Virus record (IMG/VR): IMGVR_UViG_3300044640_001033 | Location: 1-35,285 of that record | Length of the DNA: 35,285 bases | Reading direction: 5' to 3' (one strand) | From: a virus | In this document: positions 22,201 to 29,696 of the stretch, in pieces | Layout: the number at the start of each line of letters is the position of its first letter | Numbering within the stretch: position 1 is the stretch's first letter | Program-made: the position numbers and the translations under genes | The notes under the pieces: generated by a model | What the model saw: only the letters and a program-made list of their open reading frames with translations | Databases searched by the model: none | Told to the model about the DNA's origin: nothing

Positions 22201-23571
22201 GTCGGTGTTGTTGTCGATGACGCTGAAGACCGACTGAAGGGATTCGTTTTCGGTTTCACCGAAGAAGCGGGTTGCCGTGGCGCGATCTTGCTGCCGGTCG
22301 AACGTTGGCTGAACGCCAAGCTCGGTGAGTGATCGGTCGGTGCCATAGCTGAATGGCAGCTCGACAAGCGCTCCGTCAGCGCGGAGTAGCGATGGGCGGC
22401 CTTCGTCATCGACGAGCTTGCCCATCTGTCCATCCCATTCGACGTTGGTGTCGATGAGGTCGGAGAGTGTGGGGTCTGGCTTGCGGGGTGGCGTGACGTC
22501 GATCGTGCCGCCTGAATCCATGGTGGTGGCAGGCAGGTTAGCTCCCGCCGCGCGAACGTCATTCGGCGTGACGGTGGCTCCCGCGCCGGATGGCGTGAGG
22601 GTGAGTGGGTCGATGCCGGCCTGCTGAGCGAGATCGCCCGCCAGCCTGGTGGTGCCAGTGGCGACCAAGGGTGGGGCTGGCGGGGCTGGCGGGGTTGGAG
22701 CAAGTGGTGCCATCGGCCCGCGCATTGGTGGCGTGGGGCTGGCTGCCGGCGGCGGGGGAGTGACAGTAGCTGTGGGCTCTGGAGTTGCGACTGCTGGCTC
22801 GACTGGTTGCTCCGGAGCTGGGATCATCGCCCCTTGCCCGAGGGCTCGGCCAAGGCGGTTTGGGTTGCTGAACAATGCGCCAGCGGCGGCATTGAGCGCA
22901 ATCTGCCTCGGATCCAGTGGTTGATCCATGGCAAGAGATTGACCGGCATCAAAGGCGCCGCCGACTGCCACCTCGGATCCCACATTGATCCGGCTGTTGA
23001 TGATAGCTGCGCGCTCGGCTGCGTTAGCGGCACGGCCAAGTGGAGTGAGCGCGGTGCGAATAGTTCCTGGTGAGAACTTGCCGGTGATGAGCGCGGGCGC
23101 AACCTGGCCCCCAAAGCTCGCAATCGGATTTACTTCTCGGTCGCGCTCTAGCGCCGCCTGTCGCTCTGCGGTGATCGGATCAACCGCTTCTTGGATCTTC
23201 TGGCCACCGAAGGCCCCCGCAACACCACCGATCAAACCGCCCCCGATGGTGCCAATGCCCACAGTCAATGGATTGCCGCCCATTGCCCCGATGGCTGCGC
23301 CGGTCTTGCCGCCGGTGAAAGTGCCAGCAAGAGCGCCACCTATACCGGCTCCCAGGTTCTCGCGTGCATTGCGTAAGAAGGATCCGGTCATGGACGGGTC
23401 ATTGCCGGCGGCCTCCAGCTCAGCCTTCTGGCGAGCGGCGCCCATACCAAGCGGGCTTTGCGGCTGCGGTGTCCCGTAGTTATTCTGGATAGCGCGAGCG
23501 ATGTCCGCATCGCTCATTCCATCAGGAAATTCTACCTGTCCAATATCGGGGATTTCAATGATCTGTGGCAT
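16255..23571 (-). CDS. Giant polyvalent ejection protein with GNAT-, ART- and metallopeptidase-like regions
   Basis: A 2438-residue protein, the largest in the window. Residues 2-33 are the short IPDIGQVEFPDGMSDADI module common at the start of phage internal proteins. Residues 73-124 are a glycine zipper (GAGIGGALAG...GGGLIGGVAG) suited to crossing membranes. About 245-300 is Pro/Ala repeat linker. About 640-765 is GNAT-like (RGEGLATEVMRRF, then LIRWYEKFGFVAQ). About 862-965 resembles an ADP-ribosyltransferase of polyvalent proteins (LYRGVQ, AEAYAGESG, DGYDGVSF). H1361-E1362-H1366 (HEEVGH) marks a zincin-like metallopeptidase region. About 1500-2438 is helical and ends in regions like ejection-protein C-termini (GLSGWTNLTFDAATKIG, FYQLQSFLYDFHQKF). 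It is probably carried in the capsid and injected. Domain calls are by pattern. Confidence 0.75.
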   Translation of the reverse strand: MPQIIEIPDIGQVEFPDGMSDADIARAIQNNYGTPQPQSPLGMGAARQKAELEAAGNDPSMTGSFLRNARENLGAGIGGALAGTFTGGKTGAAIGAMGGNPLTVGIGTIGGGLIGGVAGAFGGQKIQEAVDPITAERQAALERDREVNPIASFGGQVAPALITGKFSPGTIRTALTPLGRAANAAERAAIINSRINVGSEVAVGGAFDAGQSLAMDQPLDPRQIALNAAAGALFSNPNRLGRALGQGAMIPAPEQPVEPAVATPEPTATVTPPPPAASPTPPMRGPMAPLAPTPPAPPAPPLVATGTTRLAGDLAQQAGIDPLTLTPSGAGATVTPNDVRAAGANLPATTMDSGGTIDVTPPRKPDPTLSDLIDTNVEWDGQMGKLVDDEGRPSLLRADGALVELPFSYGTDRSLTELGVQPTFDRQQDRATATRFFGETENESLQSVFSVIDNNTDDLLDIAELGVSLKKQKGRKSIPVYDTPEFSPQLRSITDEQILVAEDQIKQAIAIAQNNPTLSDETRTAVIDKLSGDLENIAAITAARDAGKYQRLPLPVSSPEIPSQRASLAAADATSNANAARRILNNEPPLPAVASAAPASAKLTIGPEATGIAPVAPENAGAPPIASDDEGIPSKIRLGSVSPKYRSAAEDIREALGDAVGFESDGDKRVVTPEGVQLEVDNFGNFVILKSVSAPSNKRGEGLATEVMRRFVGMADDYDVPVKLIAKPFGSDGNNLNKEQLIRWYEKFGFVAQANGETMIRQPKSAKDTQAQTEATVVPEPQRGDRFKDGDGNTWEVWKNRQGVIEAHPVVNGKVVINNQSGQRWAVSEMSKARNPEFRTDINPLDAPPVPITETQAEAPVAKIKLYRGVQKGKESQPTVRDALFMSPDRKVAEAYAGESGTVAEYDVVFNNLLDVPKWIDAKEKLGLPKSATMENIVNKAREDGYDGVSFTTLNGKEYIQIQPDATSPTPEPAPRQLSPRTRVKNLGAEIEATGKEIMAQRVKIDELKKGGAPKQTITKAENRLASLQSTQKELVAQRGEAKSEIPRVIKTASKGASRILRSVDNNIDSFPGLSSLDGNRIKSPSPQVALILGKKKNGITLSAKENNILAENVRGGEYDGWIKISDVDAMPGTPEGKEAAKELLRSIYAKHDDSSASGPDNVVQDKDADTLWSELRSEIEDIAQGKTRDYQDESDTYYARLEEEALQKEPANRPVSPMDIRNQDSRQLFDDDGGFALASESTQDGAKITAERDAKEEAARAQDEAQTRLFDEEEDAPLFGVRPDEISPDNMPFSKTDAPARTADITGVEKAADDFFGGKRPENVKVVNEPKADWEARVNGDTIELNAAKVGPEGVRSALHEEVGHTAFRDEKERAVFQRLYDSLDEDTRTKINDTVDKLYSDAPTSVKAEEKLVKALRSILDRTPEGRTFWQKLLQIARRTWKNLTGQAAKDPEIIAAALLKRGMGKVKSGMADGPTRYSKVDDAKPATSFREALDAAKQEVADRADYRTQAKTVLAEIAKLPKDQQKPARIRMHAELDEARIIGKGKDQQFKVEMPKVTQELIASGKTPNEQDILNALVAKFPEQKGYLKKNFERLVTDMMFAEEMAMSGNKTPWGDYGDAMKEHLAEIASGVRDGSTLRHIQRGLSLFRNTYFNGIGGKMQALAEGKITGKDSAAANKFFADIMGVRASQDGVNFEGADGLSEADLRRMNNERIKFDTGLDAYFKKEGINDAARAAWLERVADHVVNPARDAELAKEPKLKEAVDYFIKRRRERLAYLRNAGVDVGDAGERSLSRSIDTEKVLTNPKEFIEKAKRAYMRKWAREISQLREQEAIKAAEGKDTTSIKDKIRELEKMDAQAAAEKYLYAITSDNNGISSDGNDITAAEGGGQPSFLKKREFGPEADELLGKFYHRNIAAMDTAEALATVRAATKARVLSSRSDGKIDPVGKWKALRAQLEAEGNQDMIPIAAQLVKDYLNLNGSNNETVRRLVGHLHTYTQLAYLSHATVASLGEPALIGARTGRITDTGRAYAQIAKGIVRALRKAGPDEIRILNRELGLVADSFDGLMSSNALGDSFGGRGKGGRLVTNFHRLTGLSGWTNLTFDAATKIGKSFISSQVKLAKAGGSMSTLAKRELNELGMSTKDIDVMAAFVTKLDKATDQNKLILGDDPGAALYRKALSMFHKTGAALNPTRGTRAQKANNPVAGMFYQLQSFLYDFHQKFTLRQARRLKDAYRGTVEIDGATEKLSTRERSQVAIDAAKAIAAIYGLQYGIQVLRETIFVDLERNKRDKEKTQAEVNMARALGAASRTGILGPYDTLFNIVSGARYQREPATVVLGPAVGGMSELFQSVVNLYGERNSANTNTAERKLARTGYNTIATPALNAVFAGMPAGPLSAALVQAFRHPLARESAVSAVAGPIQTKKKGPMKTTTYY

Positions 23572-23576
23572 ACTGA

Positions 23577-25508
23577 CTATTCAATAGCTCCGGTGGTCGG
23601 ATTGTATCGCCTGATAGTCTGTTGGCCAGTGGCTGTTTGTCCAGTCTGAACTCCTCCGCCCTTCAATTTTTCGAGTCTGGATTCCATCTCCTTGAGGCGA
23701 TTCAGTGTTCTGTTGTAGCTGTCGTCACTGAGCTTCACTTTCTGCGGGTTTGGCGTGTAAGCCTGCGCGAGAGTGACCTCTCCCGACTGGAGAGATTTCA
23801 CCACGTTCTGGATGTCGGATTCGAGCGACGCAATCTCCTTCTCCTTGCTCTCTCGTTCCTTTCTTTCAGCCGATCCCTCTCTCGCCTTGAACTGGTCGCT
23901 AGCGCGGAGCGGCTTTGCTAGCTCAGCAGCAGGTTGCGCGGGAGCGGGGTTGCTTGGTTGAGCGGAGCCTTCAACGCCAGTCACCGCGGCGCCGCTGTTA
24001 GAGATACCAGGGGTCTGAACCGGAAGGCCGAATAGTCCTGGTACAGCTGCCGCAACGGTGGCGAGCTGCGCTGGATCCTGCGCCCCAAACACACTGGATG
24101 CCTGCAAGGGCTCGGTGTTCGTGATCGCCGGCAGCGACGGGTCCTTTCCAAAGCCAAACCGGAAAGTGTCCTCCGAGTTGATCTCTGGCTGGTCTGTTCC
24201 GAAGTGATGGATGTTCGCCGCGGCTTCCGCCTCGATTGGCGACATTCCAGTAGCCATGGCGTTGGAGTAGCTCTGCGACCAAGCCCTGCGGGTCGGCGCG
24301 TATGGATCCTCAATGGGGGCCCCGTCCTCGTCCACAGGGACGCCGAACACCTTGAAGCTCGCAGCCTGCGCCATCTCGTTGACCTTTTGCTGGTCATTGA
24401 AGCTATTTGGCGCCGTCTTCGGAACTCCAAGCATTGAGCCGTCGCCGCGACGAGTGCCTGGTGCAAACAAGTCTCCAACCAGCTTTGCTTGAGCATCCCC
24501 AGCGGCAATGGCTTCATCGCTGCGGAGCTTCGGATTGTTGACCTTGATGGTTTCCGCGGTGGTGCCTGCCACCGTGTTGAACCCAGGATTAGCTACGCCT
24601 AGACCAGCCTGACCAATACGAATTTGGTCAGGGGTTGCGTTAGTGGCAAAGATCGCATCGGACGCCCTGGCGGTGTTGAGCGCGTTCGTGAGCTGATCGG
24701 GATTAACGCCGCCTACGCTGGCAAGAATTGCTGAACGGGAGAGGTCGGGCCGGTTTTGAGGGACTCCTCCAGACTGATAGTAGGTGAAGCCGGATGAGAT
24801 TTTATCATCCGGAATCCCGCCACGGTATCCTTCTGCCTGTGCCGTTGAGCGCATCCAGGTCCCCATCCAAGCGGGGTCGTTTAGCTTCTCTTGGGTGATG
24901 ACTTCATTTTCGTTCATGCCAGGCTGAGGAGTGCTTCCGCCCCATTGGCCTTTCGTCCAGTAATGGCGCATTTCGCCAACAGTCTTGCCGACTGGGTTCA
25001 TTTGCTTGAAGTGGGCCATGTTGGCGGCGATACCGGATTCGACATTGGGGTAGTATCCAATGGGGTGGCCGCCGCCGATGACGCCTTTGCCTTGCATGCC
25101 GTATCGCACAAACGATTGCTTTGGGTAGGCGCCGCCTGGGTTGTTGAAGCGGTTCGGGGCTGGAGTTCCGTCGTATGGGATGTTGACTTGGGGGATTGGA
25201 CCTGCCGAGGCGTAAAGGTCAGCAAGACCTTTGGTGCTAATGTTCTGGTGTTCCGTGCGCGCGTTATTATACGCCTGCTGAGAACCCTCTGTCCCAACAC
25301 GCGCCTGATTGAGCGCAATCTGCGAGCCAAACACTTTTGGCGCGTACTGATTATCAATCGCAAAGCCAGCATTCCTGAGACCCAACCCCTCGTTGGTAAG
25401 GCGCTGCTGATCCGCCTGCGCGCGAAGGCGCGGATCAAACATTTCGCCAATGCTTGAAAGGGCTCCTGAGAGATTGTTTCCTATTGCGGCTGCGGTGTAG
25501 CGGTCCAT
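23577..25508 (-). CDS. Internal virion protein with peptidoglycan-hydrolase-like domain
   Basis: A 643-residue virion protein. Residues about 118-225 resemble a virion-associated cell-wall hydrolase domain: NRFNNPGGAYP, YPNVESGIAANMAHFKQ, GKTVGEMRHYW and NENEVITQEKL. The rest is low-complexity helix and Pro/Ala/Ser linkers, with a coiled coil near 545-600 (REGSAERKERESKEKEIASLESDI). The last residues, RRYNPTTGAIE, form a tail type (YNP.TG..E) that I remember from many phage internal proteins. It starts upstream of the giant ejection gene with a 5-base gap and would help open the wall for DNA entry. Enzymatic activity is inferred from pattern only. Confidence 0.65.
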   Translation of the reverse strand: MDRYTAAAIGNNLSGALSSIGEMFDPRLRAQADQQRLTNEGLGLRNAGFAIDNQYAPKVFGSQIALNQARVGTEGSQQAYNNARTEHQNISTKGLADLYASAGPIPQVNIPYDGTPAPNRFNNPGGAYPKQSFVRYGMQGKGVIGGGHPIGYYPNVESGIAANMAHFKQMNPVGKTVGEMRHYWTKGQWGGSTPQPGMNENEVITQEKLNDPAWMGTWMRSTAQAEGYRGGIPDDKISSGFTYYQSGGVPQNRPDLSRSAILASVGGVNPDQLTNALNTARASDAIFATNATPDQIRIGQAGLGVANPGFNTVAGTTAETIKVNNPKLRSDEAIAAGDAQAKLVGDLFAPGTRRGDGSMLGVPKTAPNSFNDQQKVNEMAQAASFKVFGVPVDEDGAPIEDPYAPTRRAWSQSYSNAMATGMSPIEAEAAANIHHFGTDQPEINSEDTFRFGFGKDPSLPAITNTEPLQASSVFGAQDPAQLATVAAAVPGLFGLPVQTPGISNSGAAVTGVEGSAQPSNPAPAQPAAELAKPLRASDQFKAREGSAERKERESKEKEIASLESDIQNVVKSLQSGEVTLAQAYTPNPQKVKLSDDSYNRTLNRLKEMESRLEKLKGGGVQTGQTATGQQTIRRYNPTTGAIE

Positions 25509-25525
25509 GGTTTTCTTCTTCTAGA

Positions 25526-26299
25526 TTATCCCTTGACAGGGATGGCTTTTGGGGCGCCGGCAGTGTTAGTGTTGGGCGCCTTTGACGTGCCGTAGGCGTA
25601 TCCAAGTTGGCCGAGCGCCTGCACGCCCTGTCCGGCGAGCGCGAGGCCGGCGCCCTTGTTGGCTGCTGCCTCTCCCTGAACGCCGTAGAGCTGTCTCGAC
25701 GCGCCCGACATCAAGTCGTAGGCCTGTACGGGGCGGTTGATCGCGGACATCTGGCTGTTGACTAGCGAGATGTTCTCGCCGGATTGGCGAAGGCGATCGA
25801 GCCCCAACTCGCGAGCGCGACCAAGGGCCATGAGCGCCGCCTGCGCCTTTGCTTGCTGGTCGCCATAATCCTGCGCGTAGCTGAGCTGGGTGTTGAGCGC
25901 GTTGCGGTAGGAGTTGGTGTCAGCGCTTGGCGTGGCCCCTTCCACCGACACGGTGCCAGTGGATTGAGATGCGTCTCCGCCCATGCTGCCGGCGTATGCC
26001 TGGTCGCCCGCGGCGGCCAATGCTTGGGCGAGCTTATCGGTCTGCTCGTTGGTGTCCTGCTCTACGTTCTCGCGAGTGTAGGCTTTGAGAGTGTTGTCCT
26101 GAAATGATTTACGCGAGCGAAGGGCGTCCTCCTCCTGCTGCTTCTGCAAACCCATCTGCTTTCGCATGATTTCGCCTTGGCGACTCACCTCTTGTAGGCG
26201 AGCTGTTGCCATGGCTTTCTGCTGTTGGTTCGAGGCCCTCGCCTGCATACCGATGCCGGCTATGGTGGAAACTGTTGCTGCTACTGCTATCCAGCTCAT
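25526..26299 (-). CDS. Internal virion protein, gp14-like
   Basis: A 257-residue protein with a hydrophobic N-terminus (MSWIAVAATVSTIAGIGMQ), a long Gln/Ala/Arg coiled coil (about 22-85) and an Ala/Gly-rich C-terminal third (GEAAANKGAGLALAGQGVQALGQLGYAYG). This layout resembles T7 gp14-type ejection proteins, which form a pore in the outer membrane. The position between the hydrolase-like protein and the cupin-like gene agrees. Its stop overlaps the next upstream start (ATGA at 26296-26299). Confidence 0.65.
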   Translation of the reverse strand: MSWIAVAATVSTIAGIGMQARASNQQQKAMATARLQEVSRQGEIMRKQMGLQKQQEEDALRSRKSFQDNTLKAYTRENVEQDTNEQTDKLAQALAAAGDQAYAGSMGGDASQSTGTVSVEGATPSADTNSYRNALNTQLSYAQDYGDQQAKAQAALMALGRARELGLDRLRQSGENISLVNSQMSAINRPVQAYDLMSGASRQLYGVQGEAAANKGAGLALAGQGVQALGQLGYAYGTSKAPNTNTAGAPKAIPVKG

Positions 26300-26751
26300 T
26301 GGATTTGCTCTATTTTGTTATTGGATATGCGCCATTGCGCGATGTGGTTTTCAAGGAGATGGTTTGAATGAGGCGCGATAATGTCTTCTGCAATCTTATC
26401 AAGATCCGTTTTCTGTGTGACGTGATAGGTGGTCCATACGACATCGGTGATCGCGCGAATCATGCGCCTGGTCCCTGCTTTAGTCACGCCATGAAGAGGA
26501 GCTTTGTAGAAAACAGCACCTTCGTTTTCGGAGATCACTTCAAGCTCTCCCTCAGTCAAAACAAACGGATGCTCAGTTTTATGCTCTGCACTGGTGAACA
26601 TTGTTCCGGCTGGCACAGTGGTTTGCCTGATGTAAAGCCCAGGCGTGAACCGATGGACCACCGGACAATCCACGGCAGGGTATTCCGTCAACGCAGCTTC
26701 AAACCGGTCAATGGTCTCCTTGATCTCTTGACTGGAAGTTAGCTCGCTCAT
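26296..26751 (-). CDS. Cupin-fold phage protein
   Basis: A 151-residue protein. Residues about 28-112 look like a cupin-type double-stranded beta helix: CPVVHRFTPGLYIRQTTVPAGTMFTSAEHKTEHPFVLTEGELEVISENEG, then TKAGTRRMIRAITDVVWTTYHVT. Similar proteins, with HkT.H..vl..G.l.v and a late TDvvW....., occur in podovirus structural regions; their role is not clear to me. Histidines at the H-x3-EH position could bind metal. It overlaps both neighbours (ATGA at its end gene junction, TAATG at its start). Confidence 0.65.
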   Translation of the reverse strand: MSELTSSQEIKETIDRFEAALTEYPAVDCPVVHRFTPGLYIRQTTVPAGTMFTSAEHKTEHPFVLTEGELEVISENEGAVFYKAPLHGVTKAGTRRMIRAITDVVWTTYHVTQKTDLDKIAEDIIAPHSNHLLENHIAQWRISNNKIEQIQ

Positions 26752-27443
26752 TATGCGCCTTGGTAATTCTTCACTGTGGAAGAGGAGGAATTGGTTGGTG
26801 AATTGTTGACATTCTTGAACATCGGGCTGAACACGCCGCCGAACTGGTTGTTTGTCTTGGCGTTCCAGTAGTCGTTGCTGGCGAACTTGGCAGCTTGGTT
26901 GAGCAATGCCGAGACCGGCTCGAAAGCTGGTCCTGCGTTGAGCGCCGGCACGGATGCGTTGGCTGCTTGCAATCCTGCGTCCTGCGACTCGGAGGCATAC
27001 ATCTGGCCGATTGCCGATTGGCGCGCCGAGTTGACCATCTGCCGCTGCTGACCGGCGTAGTCGGACGCCTTGTTCTGGGCGTCGCGGTACATGCCGTCAT
27101 AGGTGGATGCGAGATCGCCGTACTGGCGGGCCGCGGTGGACGAAGCCATCTTGCCGGCATTGGCTAGGGAGGAACGAAGGTTGTAGCTCGAATCCCGCTG
27201 CGACTTCTCGATCTGTGGCTTGGCGTAGTCGAGGTACTTGTTTTGGATGCCAGTGTAGTAGTTGTCATCGAACTGGCCGTAGATGCTGTTGATCTTGCCA
27301 AGCCCCTCGGCCATGCTGGCGCGCCGCGCCGCGGCATCCGCCTCAGCTTTCGCGGCCTGTTGCTTCTGCCATTCAAATTGCTCCTTAGCGAGCTTGTTGG
27401 CAGCTTTGTTCGCTTTCTTTGCGCTTGATGATGACGTGCACAT
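26751..27443 (-). CDS. Internal virion protein, helical
   Basis: A 230-residue protein from the ATG at 27443, which overlaps the upstream stop as TAATG and has GGGAGGG seven bases before it. The product begins MCTSSSSAKKANKAANKLAKEQ and has a Gln/Ala/Lys-rich coiled coil to about 55. Helical regions follow (LDYAKPQIEKSQRDSSYNLRSSLANAGKMASS), ending in a Ser/Asn-rich tail. Such composition is common for ejection proteins packed around the portal. No family is recognised. A Cys at position 2 is not in a lipobox. Confidence 0.6.
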   Translation of the reverse strand: MCTSSSSAKKANKAANKLAKEQFEWQKQQAAKAEADAAARRASMAEGLGKINSIYGQFDDNYYTGIQNKYLDYAKPQIEKSQRDSSYNLRSSLANAGKMASSTAARQYGDLASTYDGMYRDAQNKASDYAGQQRQMVNSARQSAIGQMYASESQDAGLQAANASVPALNAGPAFEPVSALLNQAAKFASNDYWNAKTNNQFGGVFSPMFKNVNNSPTNSSSSTVKNYQGA

Positions 27444-28003
27444 TAGAAATCCCTCCCTTCTGACCATGCAAAAAGGTGAAATGCTTCACCATTGCCACCG
27501 TAGTTGGGGACCACGCACTCCTCCGTGGCGCCAAGCATCTTCAGCCACCGATGTGCCACTTCGTGACCTTCGATGGAGAAGCATTGTGCTCGATGTGTTT
27601 TGGAGTCTTTCAACAGGGGGATAATGGTCTTTTTTGCGAATTTCGTCAACGACAAAGCCACCAATGGCCAACGGTCAGTGGCATACATCCACACCTGCGC
27701 AACGTTGGGGTGCATCATGGTCAAGCCAAGGGCGGCGATCGGCTCCCCACCGCGGTATCCAATCCAGCCGATTCCAGATTTTGTCGAGGCGTCGAGTGTC
27801 ATCTGGGTGATGAGCTCGGTGGCTTCAGCTCTGGTCATTTCATAGAGCGTGGAAAGGATTTCTTTCCTGTCCTTCTCCCGCATATTGTGGGTGATGTAGA
27901 GCAGCGGCTCGTACTCAACCGGCCCCAGTCGGAACTTAGGAGGGGGTTTCGGTGTAGTCGAAGTGGACGACTGCGCTGGATATTCTAGCTGGCTTGGAGT
28001 CAT
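27443..28003 (-). CDS. gp13-like internal virion protein with GNAT-like fold
   Basis: A 186-residue protein from the ATG at 28003; an ATG at 27883 would shorten it to 146 residues. The core YITHNMREKDRKEI ... GIGWIGYRGGEPIAALGLTMMHPNVAQVWMYATDRW ... CFSIEGHEVAHRWLKMLGATEE is the pattern of small virion-associated proteins of T7-like phages with an acetyltransferase-like fold. The chosen start overlaps the tail protein by 68 bases, without a clear ribosome site. The first 35 residues are Pro/Ser/Thr-rich and may be unselected. It probably sits in the virion core or tail rather than acting as an enzyme. Confidence 0.6.
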   Translation of the reverse strand: MTPSQLEYPAQSSTSTTPKPPPKFRLGPVEYEPLLYITHNMREKDRKEILSTLYEMTRAEATELITQMTLDASTKSGIGWIGYRGGEPIAALGLTMMHPNVAQVWMYATDRWPLVALSLTKFAKKTIIPLLKDSKTHRAQCFSIEGHEVAHRWLKMLGATEECVVPNYGGNGEAFHLFAWSEGRDF

Positions 28004-29696
28004 TAGAGGTGAACTTGAGACCGATGTGGGTACCTGATGCGCCAATCCTGAAATTGGGGAGGTTGAAGTTTGAAAGCTCAACCGAGCCTGCCTTGGCGTA
28101 ACTATCCGTGGTTGGGTCGGTCGAGTAGGAGATTGTCCAGCTACCCTCGCATCCAATGTCGATGCCCTTGAACTTTTTCTTGTTGCCAGGGCGATCTGCC
28201 GATAGCCAGCTCAGCTCGACTTCGGCGAGGCTGTTGTCATAGACATTGCCGCTGATGCCGCCATAGATGTAAATCTCGTCGCCGGATCGGCAAAGGAGCT
28301 GATTGCCGTAGATAGCCCAGTCTTCGACCGCGAAACCTGGCTCGTAGATTGTCCACGCTGAAATCGAGGATGCTGGGAAAAACGAATAGACAAACACCTT
28401 GTCGCCAAGAGCAAGCATGTACCGCCCCTCACGAGGCTCCACCACGCCGCAGGACCGCGCCACCTCAGCTTCGGTGAGGTCATTCATCTGGTTGATGACG
28501 AGCGGATCCACCGCTGTACCGACATCGAAGACCACGGCGGCATTGGATGAGTCGCGCGCGCGGAGCGAGCGAACGCCGGTGTCCGAAAGGAAGAAAACGT
28601 CCATCTCGCCAAAGTTTATTGCGCTGCGAGGAGCGATCGAGCCTACGTTGTCCAGTATCTGCTTGGGCAGGTTATCTGAAGGATCACCGGCCACCACCTG
28701 CCAAATCTGGGTTGATCGACGAGCGAACACCGCCAGGAATCCTTGGTAGGGCGCTGTCGTGACAAGCGTCTCGGCACCGCCGGTCTGAGCGGAAAGGCTT
28801 TCAAATCCGGCGAAGGTGTCTTCTTTCTTGCCGGCGGAGTTGGTGAAGGTTGTGGTCCAGCGCGTCGGGTTATTGACATCTGAGAAGTAGAGCGTCCCTT
28901 GAACGGTGGCGTAGACCTTTCCTCGGAATGTGCGTGCGGATGTACCGGTGCCGGATGCCGATGGTGTGACGCGGTATGGGGTGTTGTTGACAATTACCTC
29001 CCACGATTCGTCGCCATCAAAGGAGGGGTCATACCCACCGAAAAGCTCGACAGTAGAAATTTGCGGATGCGATATCGTGGCGGATTGAACAATGTCGGTA
29101 ATTGCTGAATTGTTAGAACCACCCTCTACATTGCTTACTGAAACACTCAGCGTAAAGGGGGTATTTTTAGCTGAGGCCGTGATGGTGATTTTGTTGGTTG
29201 CTGTATCGTATGTAGCATCAACCGCTGCGTCGGTCGATACCAGTGACGCAAGGGATTGGCCGAGCGTGTCGATGTCTGAGATATTCGGGGCGATGGTGTC
29301 CCAGTCGGTGACGCGCGCGCCATTGTAGAAGTGGTGCACCGCGCCGTCGGAAAATTTTGCCACGACGTATGGAACACCGTTGTAGGTGTCCACGCTGAGG
29401 ATCTCTGAAAGGTCTGGGCTACCTGGGGCGGTGAGCTGTTGGTAGCGCAGGGAAGTCGGCACGGAAGGGTTGGTCGCGCTGCCAAAAACATAGATGCCAT
29501 TCTTGGTGGCCCACAGTCCTTTTGTTTGCCCAGGTTGGAGGGATGCAAATGGCACGAATGCCTTGCGCTTCTCCACCTCGCCGCCTCGGTTAATGTGGAT
29601 GTTCTTGCCTACCGAGAGGCTGCCTTGTTGAGCAGTGATTCTGCTACGGCGAGCATCCAACCCGCTCTTGAATGCGTTGACGAAGATGAATGCCAT
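27936..29696 (-). CDS. Tail tubular protein B-like (nozzle)
   Basis: A 586-residue protein with the opening of T7 gp12-type nozzle proteins (FKSGLDARRSRITAQQGSLSVGKNIHINRGGEVEKRKAFV), an Ig-like/beta-propeller-type middle, and a late PIR-type VFSVFARRSTQIW-like stretch (LAVFARRSTQIWQVV). This is followed by IAPRSAINFGEMDVFFLSDTGVRSL. Nozzle proteins close the tail tip and contact the ejection machinery. It overlaps tail tubular A by TAATG and ends with DYTETPS. Confidence 0.75.
   Translation of the reverse strand: MAFIFVNAFKSGLDARRSRITAQQGSLSVGKNIHINRGGEVEKRKAFVPFASLQPGQTKGLWATKNGIYVFGSATNPSVPTSLRYQQLTAPGSPDLSEILSVDTYNGVPYVVAKFSDGAVHHFYNGARVTDWDTIAPNISDIDTLGQSLASLVSTDAAVDATYDTATNKITITASAKNTPFTLSVSVSNVEGGSNNSAITDIVQSATISHPQISTVELFGGYDPSFDGDESWEVIVNNTPYRVTPSASGTGTSARTFRGKVYATVQGTLYFSDVNNPTRWTTTFTNSAGKKEDTFAGFESLSAQTGGAETLVTTAPYQGFLAVFARRSTQIWQVVAGDPSDNLPKQILDNVGSIAPRSAINFGEMDVFFLSDTGVRSLRARDSSNAAVVFDVGTAVDPLVINQMNDLTEAEVARSCGVVEPREGRYMLALGDKVFVYSFFPASSISAWTIYEPGFAVEDWAIYGNQLLCRSGDEIYIYGGISGNVYDNSLAEVELSWLSADRPGNKKKFKGIDIGCEGSWTISYSTDPTTDSYAKAGSVELSNFNLPNFRIGASGTHIGLKFTSNDSKPARISSAVVHFDYTETPS

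Noticed and set aside
22645-22760. Short tandem GGCGGGGCT repeats as a regulatory repeat or array
   Set aside because: They encode the PPAP-type Pro/Ala linker of the giant ejection protein and keep the reading frame.
28006-28156. Longer start for the gp13-like protein
   Set aside because: It lies entirely within the tail nozzle gene and reads as Thr/Ser/Pro/Arg-rich shadow sequence.
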